Shown here: positions 1 to 5,007 of the stretch, one piece after another
How positions within the stretch are numbered: position 1 is the first letter of the stretch
How the letters are laid out: every line of letters starts with the position of its first letter
Assembly (NCBI GenBank): GCA_030632175.1
Contig: DAOVVG010000091.1
Span: forward strand, 1 to 8,448
DNA length: 8,448 nt
From: Gammaproteobacteria bacterium
Lineage (GTDB): Bacteria > Pseudomonadota > Gammaproteobacteria > UBA9214
Direction of reading: 5' to 3'
Notes under the pieces: generated by a model
Told to the model about the DNA's origin: nothing
Seen by the model: only the letters and a program-made list of their open reading frames with translations
Databases searched by the model: none
Position numbers and translations under genes: made by a program

Positions 1-1
1 G

Positions 2-115
2 GTCAGCTACAATCGTTGCCACATACGCTATAGCACCCATTCTGTCGGCGGCCTGTCCGAAAATGATTTTATCTGCAGCGCTAAAATTGACGCGCTGCTG
101 CCCGCCGACAGTTAG
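2..115 (+). CDS. 4a-hydroxytetrahydrobiopterin dehydratase-like protein, C-terminal fragment (cut by window edge)
   Basis: An open frame enters from the left edge and ends at TAG 113-115, giving 37 residues. The stretch HSVGGLSENDFICSAKIDAL matches the C-terminal signature of pterin-4a-carbinolamine dehydratases: a histidine, then GL-x-x-ND-F-I and an A-K-x-D helix. The family dehydrates 4a-hydroxytetrahydrobiopterin during pterin recycling, and it also occurs in bacteria with no aromatic amino-acid hydroxylase, where its role is unclear. The gene sits 69 bases before rsgA on the same strand, an order I recall from other gammaproteobacteria, and may be cotranscribed with it. The call rests on a short motif; the start and active-site histidines lie outside the window. 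Confidence 0.72.
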   Translation, partial: VSYNRCHIRYSTHSVGGLSENDFICSAKIDALLPADS

Positions 116-184
116 ACCACCGGAATATGCCAGCACAGATCCCTGACACCTGCCCGAGTCCGCAAGGAACAGGGTTTCACAGCG

Positions 185-1108
185 GTGCCTGACACTCCCT
201 TAAACACCATGACGGGCAACTCACACGCCGGCCTTGTTATTGTGAACTATGGCAAAAACCAGCTGATCGAGGCGGCCAATGGCGAAATCTACCGTTGCGT
301 GGCCCGCCGCGGCCTGCCGCAAATTGTTTGCGGCGATGAAGTCGAATGGCAACTGACCGGTAATCATGCCGGCGTTATCGAGACCCTGCTGCCACGCCGC
401 ACCGTGCTGTTACGCGCCGACGGCAACAAGGGACATCGCCCCCTCGTTAGCAACATCGACCAGGTTATCATTGAGGCTGCGCTGGAGCCGACACTGGACT
501 ATTTCCTGATCGATAAATATATCGTGGCCGCTGAACTGGCGAATACCGAACCGCTGGTGGTGATCAACAAGTCCGACCTGATCAGGCCGGAAGACCGCGA
601 TCGCATCGAAACACTGATAAGAGAATACAACGCCATCGGCTATAGTACCCTGCTGACCAGCGCACTTGAGAATACCGGTATCGAGGAATTTACCAACTGC
701 CTGACGAACAAGACCAGCATCCTTGTTGGTCAGTCCGGTGTCGGCAAGTCATCCCTGATCAAGCGACTGCTGCCCGAGCGTGACATCACCATTGGCAAGC
801 TCTCCGACGCCTCCGGTTTGGGCAAACACACCACCACTTCAACAACGCTGTATCATCTGCCCCGCGGCGGAAACCTGATTGACTCACCGGGTGTGCGTGA
901 CTTCCACCTTGGCGATGTTGATGACAGCGAACTCGCCAACGGCTTCCGTGAATTTCAGGCGTATCCTGGCCAGTGCAGGTTCAATGATTGCCGGCATCTG
1001 ACAGAACCGGGCTGTGCCATTAATACCGCCCTGGCTGATGGTGGCATTCTTGAACGACGCATGGAGAGTTATCGAAGATTGCTGCAGCCTGAAAAATATA
1101 ATCTGTAA
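185..1108 (+). CDS. rsgA: Small ribosomal subunit biogenesis GTPase RsgA
   Basis: A 307-residue cytoplasmic GTPase that binds immature 30S subunits late in assembly and is released on GTP hydrolysis. The order is an N-terminal OB-fold (about residues 15-75), a circularly permuted GTPase domain and a C-terminal zinc domain. The GTPase motifs appear in permuted order: G4 NKSD (128-131), G1 GQSGVGKSS (182-190), G2-like GLGKHTTT (211-218) and G3 DSPG (233-236). The zinc ligands C264, C269, H271 and C277 have the spacing C-x4-C-x-H-x5-C known for RsgA/YjeQ. The GTG start at 185 is preferred because AAGGAACAGGG (164-174) lies at ribosome-binding distance; the in-frame ATG at 209 has no such site. 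E. coli RsgA is about 350 residues, and the difference is mostly a shorter N-terminus. It runs toward the hinT operon end and is separated from it by the BIME cluster. Confidence 0.97.
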   Translation: MPDTPLNTMTGNSHAGLVIVNYGKNQLIEAANGEIYRCVARRGLPQIVCGDEVEWQLTGNHAGVIETLLPRRTVLLRADGNKGHRPLVSNIDQVIIEAALEPTLDYFLIDKYIVAAELANTEPLVVINKSDLIRPEDRDRIETLIREYNAIGYSTLLTSALENTGIEEFTNCLTNKTSILVGQSGVGKSSLIKRLLPERDITIGKLSDASGLGKHTTTSTTLYHLPRGGNLIDSPGVRDFHLGDVDDSELANGFREFQAYPGQCRFNDCRHLTEPGCAINTALADGGILERRMESYRRLLQPEKYNL

Positions 1109-1113
1109 AAACA

Positions 1114-1178
1114 ATCGCGGACGAGGCCCGCTCTTACCCCAATAGAGACACCTTGCAGGAGCGGACCTCGTCCGCGAT
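1114..1178. repeat. BIME 1: inverted pair of REP palindromes
   Basis: A left unit in inverse orientation (1114-1137) and a right unit in forward orientation (1155-1178) share the core GCGGACctcGTCCGC, a 6-bp stem with a 3-base loop, flanked by a GGAG-type head. They are joined by the linker CCCAATAGAGACACCT (1138-1153). The left core carries a changed base (GAGGCCCGC) that weakens its stem. REP units of this head-plus-palindrome form are mobilised by RAYT (TnpA-REP) transposases in gammaproteobacteria; no such gene is in the window. It begins 5 bases after the rsgA stop codon, a usual position for REPs, and may protect the mRNA 3' end. Confidence 0.85.
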
Positions 1179-1196
1179 AAATACCTGACAGCGACA

Positions 1197-1256
1197 ATCG
1201 CGCATGAAGTGCGCTCCCCAATAGAGACACCTGTAGGAGCGGACCTCGTCCGCGAT
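1197..1256. repeat. BIME 2: inverted pair, left unit degenerate
   Basis: The right unit (1233-1256) is a perfect forward copy with the core GCGGACctcGTCCGC. The left unit (1197-1217, inverse) keeps the ATCGCG foot and GCGCTCC head, but its stem reads GCGCatgaaGTGCGC, so it belongs to a variant REP subtype or has drifted. The linker CCCAATAGAGACACCT (1217-1232) is identical to the one in the first pair, which shows that the two arose from one composite element and not from independent insertions. Confidence 0.82.
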
Positions 1257-1271
1257 TGGGGTGGTTGATTC

Positions 1272-1356
1272 ATTCGCGCCTGCAAAGCGCTCCTACGGCA
1301 ATAGACACGTCCATGGGTTAAAACGAATCCCTGTAGGAGCGGACCTCGTCCGCGAT
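1272..1356. repeat. BIME 3: inverted pair with a longer linker
   Basis: The left unit (1272-1296, inverse) has the stem GCGCctgcaaaGCGC and the head CTCCTAC. The right unit (1333-1356, forward) is identical to the right unit of the second pair. The linker (1297-1332) begins with CAATAGACACG, a version of the shared CAATAGAGACACC, and then carries about 20 extra bases. It ends 23 bases before the hinT stop codon, so the cluster fills the space between two convergent genes. Role as a transcription or mRNA-stability boundary is inferred. Confidence 0.8.
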
Positions 1357-1379
1357 TTATCTCCGGAATCGAACGTGCC

Positions 1380-1724
1380 TTAGCCTGGTGGCCAGTTCAT
1401 CGGGCGACCGCCCAGTACGTGCAGGTGTATGTGGTAAACAGACTGACCGGCTTCCGGGTTGCAATTCATCACCATCCGGTAACCCGGCTCGGCGACACCT
1501 TCGTCCGCAGCAATCTGCCTGGCGGCAAGGTGCATTTTCCCCACCAGCCCGGCGTGCTCGGGCGTCAGATCATTCACCGTGGAGATATGTATTTTCGGAA
1601 TTACCAGCACATGCAACGGTGCCTGCGGATTGACATCACGGAACGCCAGTACATCATCGTCTTCAAACACGACATCCGGAAGAATCTCTCCCGAAACCAT
1701 TTTGCAGAACAGACAATCAGCCAT
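1380..1724 (-). CDS. hinT: HIT-family purine nucleoside phosphoramidase (HinT-like)
   Basis: A 114-residue cytoplasmic protein of the histidine triad superfamily, HinT branch, which cleaves adenosine phosphoramidates and aminoacyl-adenylates as a homodimer. The triad HIHLH (H98, H100, H102) sits in the classic Q-S-V-x-H-x-H-x-H context, with H100 the expected nucleophile and S96 the conserved phosphate-contacting serine. C4 and C7 in CLFC resemble the N-terminal cysteine pair of many bacterial HIT proteins. Full length for the family. ATG at 1724 lies 2 bases after the recR stop, and the GGAG inside the recR end can serve as ribosome-binding site, so translational coupling is likely. It is the last gene of the dnaX operon, and the REP cluster follows. 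A closer functional split (HinT versus other HIT hydrolases) cannot be made here. Confidence 0.93.
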   Translation of the reverse strand: MADCLFCKMVSGEILPDVVFEDDDVLAFRDVNPQAPLHVLVIPKIHISTVNDLTPEHAGLVGKMHLAARQIAADEGVAEPGYRMVMNCNPEAGQSVYHIHLHVLGGRPMNWPPG

Positions 1725-1726
1725 GA

Positions 1727-2323
1727 TCAGATCTCCTGGCGGCCGGCAAAGGCATGCGACAGCGTGCCGCCATCAATATATTCAAGTTCACCCCCCATCG
1801 GAACACCGTGCGCAATACGCGTAGAACGCACTCCGTGAGCCCGCGCCATCTCACTGACAAAATGTGCCGTGGCTTCACCTTCAACCGTCGGGTTGGTTGC
1901 GAGAATCAGTTCTTTCACCTGCCCTGTGGCAAGCCGTGTTTCAAGCAGGCCCAACCCGAGCGCATCCGGACCGATACCATCCAGCGGCGAAAGATGCCCC
2001 ATCAGAACAAAATACAATCCCTGGAAACCGGTCGACTGCTCCAGCGCCTGCACATCTGCCGGCGTCTCCACCACGCATAACTGGCCACGATCGCGCCGTT
2101 CATTGCGGCACAACGAGCAGATTGCGTCCTCGCTCAGCGTCCTGCATTCACTGCAATTGCCCACCTTGTCCATCGCCAGGCCCAGGGCCTCTGCAAGCTT
2201 GCGCCCGCCGTCACGGTTGTGTTCCAGCAAATGAAAAGCCATACGCTGTGCGGATTTTGGTCCCACACCCGGCAGACAGCGCAAACTTTCTATCAGACGC
2301 CCGATCAGGCGAGAAGTAGCCAT
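1727..2323 (-). CDS. recR: Recombination mediator protein RecR
   Basis: RecR (198 residues) works with RecO and RecF to load RecA on SSB-coated gapped DNA. The domains are in the expected order: helix-hairpin-helix LPGVGPKSAQRM (17-28), a C4 zinc finger (C57, C60, C69, C72), a Toprim domain starting at VVETPAD (84-90) with NPTVEGEAT (144-152), and the C-terminal Walker B-like segment HGVPMGGELEYID (172-184). Length matches E. coli RecR (201). ATG at 2323 lies 3 bases after the ybaB stop, and the next gene starts 2 bases after its own stop, so it is tightly embedded in the operon. Nothing unusual is visible. Confidence 0.97.
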   Translation of the reverse strand: MATSRLIGRLIESLRCLPGVGPKSAQRMAFHLLEHNRDGGRKLAEALGLAMDKVGNCSECRTLSEDAICSLCRNERRDRGQLCVVETPADVQALEQSTGFQGLYFVLMGHLSPLDGIGPDALGLGLLETRLATGQVKELILATNPTVEGEATAHFVSEMARAHGVRSTRIAHGVPMGGELEYIDGGTLSHAFAGRQEI

Positions 2324-2326
2324 CGA

Positions 2327-2650
2327 CTAGAACGGCAGCTTCATGCCTGCTGGCAGGTTCAGTCCACTGGTCAGTCCTGACATACGTTCCTGTGTGGTCG
2401 ATTCGACCTTATGCGAGGCATCATTGATCGCCGCGGCAACCAGATCCTCCAGCATATCCTTGTCATCAGCCAGCAGGCTGTCATCAATCGATACGCGTCG
2501 TACTTCATGTTTGCCGGTCATGGTCACCTTGACCATACCACCACCGGATTCCCCGGTTACTTCCAGGTTGGCCAATTCTGCCTGAGCCTTCTCCATGTTC
2601 TCCTGCATTTCCTTGGCCTGCTTCATCAAATTACCCAGTCCACCTTTCAT
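2327..2650 (-). CDS. ybaB: YbaB/EbfC family nucleoid-associated protein
   Basis: A 107-residue DNA-binding protein that forms a tweezer-like dimer and coats the nucleoid. The N-terminal helix is rich in M, K, Q and E (residues 1-30, including LMKQAKEMQENMEKAQAEL), followed by the conserved glycine-rich GESGGGMVKVTMTGKHEV (33-50), the RVSID strand, and a C-terminal helix ending in a glycine- and proline-containing tail. Length is typical for the family. The start at 2650 has GAGGT about 7 bases upstream. It lies between dnaX and recR, the standard position; the conserved linkage suggests a role near replication or repair, though this is inference from context. Confidence 0.96.
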   Translation of the reverse strand: MKGGLGNLMKQAKEMQENMEKAQAELANLEVTGESGGGMVKVTMTGKHEVRRVSIDDSLLADDKDMLEDLVAAAINDASHKVESTTQERMSGLTSGLNLPAGMKLPF

Positions 2651-2673
2651 AATCGCTACCTCGATCTGTATTA

Positions 2674-2706
2674 CTGTCCTGTTAAACCCTTCCCCGGACA
2701 GGGAAG
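2674..2706 (-). promoter_or_regulatory. Two mutually exclusive hairpins in the dnaX-ybaB spacer
   Basis: The 80-base spacer contains CTGTCC (2674-2679) with GGACAG (2696-2701), and also CTTCCC (2689-2694) with GGGAAG (2701-2706). The arms overlap, so only one stem can form at a time. Neither is followed by a strong T-run on the minus strand, so these are not plain terminators. They could mark a processing site or partial attenuation that sets the ratio of ybaB-recR to dnaX. Stems are only 6 bp, and chance is a real possibility. Confidence 0.25.
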
Positions 2707-2730
2707 ATAATCACTGCTGCCGGTGGCGAG

Positions 2731-4350
2731 CTAGTCTCGTGGCCGGATAGATTCCTGTTTCACCGAGCCGCCAAAGGCATCCTGAATGGCCTTTATATTC
2801 TCATCTTGCAGGATAGACTGCTCTGCCTGTTGCTGTCGTTCACTTTGTTCACGGGTTCGCTGCCCTGCCGGCGTCTCGCTCTCCAGCTTACCCTCCTTGT
2901 TAATCCTGACGCGCACTTTCCGCTGATAGTATTCACACAAGGCCGCTTCCAGCTGTTCCTCACGCATCTTGCCCAACAGATGCACATGCGCCGGGTCCAG
3001 TGTCAACTGGATCACATCATCCTGCATGCCATGGAAAACGCAATTCAGCGACATTTCCCTCACCATGCCTTTCAGTGTCAGTGACTCAATAATACCCGCC
3101 CAGTCACTGGTGCTGGTAACGCTCGCCCTGGCATCACCAACGGGCGCTTGCTGCGCTGGCTTTACTGCCGGCTTTACTGCCGGCTTCTTTGACGCAGCGG
3201 CCGTGGCCGATTGCCGCTTTTTCGACGGCGCACGCGCAGGGGCACCCGCCGATGCCGATACCGACGCCGCCGGACGAAACGCCAGCATGCGCAACATCAC
3301 CATCTCAAATCCGCCGCGCGGCTCCGGTGACAACGGTAAATCACGGCGACCAATCAATCCTATCTGGTAGTACAGCTGCACATCTTCCGCCGACAGCTTG
3401 CCTGCCAGCTGCAGCACGGCATCACGGTCACCAAAAGTGTCATCAATGGCATCCGGCAGCGTCTGCGCAATGGCTATACGCTGCAATACCGAAACCATGT
3501 CTGCCAACAGTGCCGTGTAGTCCGGGGCAAAAGCGTCGGTCTTGTTAATCTCATCCAGCAACAATGCAGCATCACCCTGTGACAACGCATCCAGCAATCG
3601 ATAAATCACGTCCCGGTCGATAGTGCCCAGCATGGCACGCACGTCATCCTCGGTGAGACTGCCGCCACCATAGGCAATCGCCTGGTCGAGCAGACTCAGG
3701 GCATCGCGCATACTGCCGTTGGCAGCAAACGCCAGTTCGCGGACAGCACCCGCTTCAGCGTTCACCTGTTCCTGTTTCAGGATGTTATCGATCTGCCCGG
3801 TGATCTGCGGCAAGGTGAGACTTTTCAGGTTGAACTGCAAACAGCGCGACAGGATCGTGATCGGCAGACGCTGTGGATCGGTCGTGGCCAGCAAAAATTT
3901 CACATGTGGCGGCGGCTCTTCCAGTGTTTTCAACAGGGCATTGAAACTGTGCCCCGAGAGCATGTGCACCTCGTCAATCAGGTACACCTTGTAGCGTCCA
4001 CGGGTCGGTGCATATTGCACGTTTTCCAGCAGCTCACGGGTGTCCTCAACCTTGGTGCGTGAGGCAGCATCCACTTCAATCAGGTCTATAAACCGGCCTT
4101 CATTGATTTCCTCACAGGCACTGCATTTCCCGCAGGGTGTGGAACTGACCCCCTCTTCACAGTTCAGCGACCTGGCAAAAATGCGCGCGATAGTGGTCTT
4201 GCCAACACCGCGGGTCCCGGTAAACAGGTAGGCGTGGTGCAGACGGTCGTTATCGAGGGCATTGACCAGCGCGCGCTGCACATGCTCCTGACCGACCAGT
4301 TCGGTAAAATTGCGGGGGCGCCATTTACGCGCAAGAACCTGATAACTCAT
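2731..4350 (-). CDS. dnaX: DNA polymerase III subunit tau/gamma
   Basis: The 539-residue clamp-loader ATPase loads the beta clamp and, through its tau C-terminus, tethers polymerase and helicase. The AAA+ region (1-220) shows Walker A GTRGVGKT (45-52), zinc cysteines C64, C73, C76 and C79, Walker B LIDEVH (124-129), the SRC motif (168-170) and sensor 2 GSMRDAL (212-218). The clamp-loader collar follows (about 225-360), then a low-complexity Ala/Lys/Pro linker (365-405) with a KPAV repeat, and a C-terminal tau region (415-539) expected to contact the alpha subunit. It is shorter than E. coli tau (643) mainly in the linker. The linker codes SKKR as TCG AAA AAG CGG (around 3217-3225), close to the E. 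coli frameshift heptamer. The start at 4350 opens the standard MSYQVLARKWRP N-terminus; no strong ribosome-binding site is seen. ffs ends 57 bases upstream. Confidence 0.97.
   Translation of the reverse strand: MSYQVLARKWRPRNFTELVGQEHVQRALVNALDNDRLHHAYLFTGTRGVGKTTIARIFARSLNCEEGVSSTPCGKCSACEEINEGRFIDLIEVDAASRTKVEDTRELLENVQYAPTRGRYKVYLIDEVHMLSGHSFNALLKTLEEPPPHVKFLLATTDPQRLPITILSRCLQFNLKSLTLPQITGQIDNILKQEQVNAEAGAVRELAFAANGSMRDALSLLDQAIAYGGGSLTEDDVRAMLGTIDRDVIYRLLDALSQGDAALLLDEINKTDAFAPDYTALLADMVSVLQRIAIAQTLPDAIDDTFGDRDAVLQLAGKLSAEDVQLYYQIGLIGRRDLPLSPEPRGGFEMVMLRMLAFRPAASVSASAGAPARAPSKKRQSATAAASKKPAVKPAVKPAQQAPVGDARASVTSTSDWAGIIESLTLKGMVREMSLNCVFHGMQDDVIQLTLDPAHVHLLGKMREEQLEAALCEYYQRKVRVRINKEGKLESETPAGQRTREQSERQQQAEQSILQDENIKAIQDAFGGSVKQESIRPRD
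3158..3187 (-). repeat. Short in-frame tandem repeat in the dnaX linker
   Basis: A 12-base unit GGCTTTACTGCC is repeated perfectly at 3158-3169 and 3170-3181, and a partial third copy begins at 3182. On the coding strand it gives the KPAV repeat (residues about 389-398). Such in-frame repeats in a disordered linker change linker length without breaking the frame and are prone to copy-number change. Confidence 0.8.
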
Positions 4351-4398
4351 TGATTGACTTGCCCTGTTAGATGGCCTGTTGGATTGAAATCAGGGTTT

Positions 4399-4407
4399 AA
4401 AAATAGA
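4399..4407 (-). terminator. T-rich tail after the ffs helix
   Basis: On the minus strand the 3' arm of the 4.5S RNA helix is followed by TCTATTTTT. The long RNA helix itself would act as the terminator stem. A fraction of transcripts may read through into dnaX, which starts 49 bases further on and shows no clear promoter of its own. Confidence 0.5.
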
Positions 4408-4519
4408 GGCGACCTGCACCAGCCACACCCCGGCGCCCGAATCCACTGCTGCCGCTGCTCCCTTCCGGGTCTGACGGGGTTCACAGCTTATCGTCGCGGG
4501 GGGGCCGGCACAAGCCACC
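4408..4519 (-). ncRNA. ffs: Signal recognition particle RNA, small bacterial type (4.5S RNA)
   Basis: The minus strand carries the near-invariant SRP domain IV: the GGAA tetraloop within CCCGGAAGGG (4461-4470), with the symmetric loop strands GTCAGA on one side and AGCAGC on the other (4454-4475). The ends pair over 17 positions, 5' GGTGGCTTGTGCCGGCC with 3' GGCTGGTGCAGGTCGCC, using Watson-Crick and six G-U pairs, which fixes the ends near 4519 and 4408. The predicted length of 112 bases matches E. coli 4.5S RNA (114). It binds Ffh and targets inner-membrane proteins cotranslationally through FtsY. The gene lies between dnaX and the divergent transporter operon. The exact 5' end is uncertain by a few bases. 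Confidence 0.95.
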
Positions 4520-4528
4520 AGGCGACCC

Positions 4529-4557
4529 ATTATAAAGTGAGTGGCGCACATAGTTAA
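4529..4557 (-). promoter_or_regulatory. Sigma70-type promoter of ffs
   Basis: On the minus strand there is a perfect -10 TATAAT (4534-4529), a 17-base spacer, and a -35 TTAACT (4557-4552) matching 4 of 6 consensus positions. The AT-rich stretch upstream (about 4558-4576) could act as an UP element. Initiation near 4519-4522 coincides with the folded 5' end of the RNA, so little or no leader would need removal. The discriminator GGGTCGCC is GC-rich, as in stringently controlled stable-RNA promoters. Confidence 0.82.
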
Positions 4558-4655
4558 ACTCAATTGTGAATTAGATGGCAGAGACAAGCGACAGCACCTG
4601 CGTGCCTCGAATTTTCTCCATAATTCCCGAACAAATTATGATGTTATACCCTGCT

Positions 4656-4707
4656 GGCTTGCTACAATCCGGCAATAACGTCGTGACCCGTGCACGACCA
4701 GCAAGCC
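4656..4707 (+). promoter_or_regulatory. Nested inverted repeats upstream of the transporter operon
   Basis: An outer perfect 8-bp inverted repeat, GGCTTGCT (4656-4663) with AGCAAGCC (4700-4707), encloses an inner 6-bp hairpin, GTCGTG (4680-4685) with CACGAC (4693-4698). A TACAAT at 4663-4668 resembles a -10 box but has no good -35 at 16-18 bases, so an activator-dependent promoter is possible. The structure could be a regulator site or a 5' leader fold; the sequence does not decide. The operon's ribosome-binding site, AGGGGGA, follows at about 4727-4733. Confidence 0.35.
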
Positions 4708-4739
4708 GCTAACCGGCACGCACACAAGGGGGACATACC

Positions 4740-4994
4740 ATGGATACATCAAAAGAAGCCTACTGGCGGGCAAACATTCGGCTGGTGAGCGGTTGCCTGA
4801 TTGTCTGGTTCAGCGTGTCATTTGGCTGCGGCATCCTGCTGGTGGACTTTTTCAACCACTTCCAGATCGGCGGCTACAAACTCGGTTTCTGGTTCGCACA
4901 ACAGGGTTCCATTTTTACATTCCTGATCCTGATTTTCTTTTACGCCTTCCGTATGAATACGCTTGACCGCAAATACGGCGTGCGCGAAGACTGA
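4740..4994 (+). CDS. DUF4212 small subunit of a sodium:solute symporter
   Basis: An 84-residue inner-membrane protein with two predicted helices (about 14-36 and 51-70) and a short charged tail RKYGVRED. The start YWRANIRLV and the GFWFAQQGSI segment before the second helix fit the DUF4212 family, which is found next to VC_2705-type symporters, much as E. coli yjcH precedes actP. It is thought to be an accessory subunit, though a direct role has not been shown as far as I know. AGGGGGA lies about 6 bases before the ATG at 4740. The symporter begins 13 bases after its stop codon, so the two are certainly cotranscribed. Full length for the family. Confidence 0.92.
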   Translation: MDTSKEAYWRANIRLVSGCLIVWFSVSFGCGILLVDFFNHFQIGGYKLGFWFAQQGSIFTFLILIFFYAFRMNTLDRKYGVRED

Positions 4995-5007
4995 ACCGGG
5001 AGCTCAC

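Noticed and set aside
884..1285. 133-codon minus-strand open frame over the end of rsgA and the repeats
   Set aside because: It is antisense to rsgA and its N-terminal half is translated REP palindrome, which explains the internally repeated RTRSAP. No ribosome-binding site or family resemblance.
1114..1356. CRISPR array
   Set aside because: The repeats are short, self-palindromic and alternate in orientation, and the linkers are shared and not unique. This is a REP/BIME pattern.
4565..4580. CRP-like half site TGTGA upstream of the transporter operon
   Set aside because: Only the left half matches (TGTGA then TGGCA where TCACA is expected), and it lies next to the ffs -35 region and far from the transporter start; too weak to call.
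4354..4587. Short open frames on both strands between dnaX and the transporter operon
   Set aside because: They coincide with the 4.5S RNA gene, which explains the sequence constraint fully.
4963..5007. Upstream ATG extension of the symporter
   Set aside because: It overlaps the small-subunit gene, adds residues unlike the family N-terminus, and the ATG at 5008 has a good ribosome-binding site.
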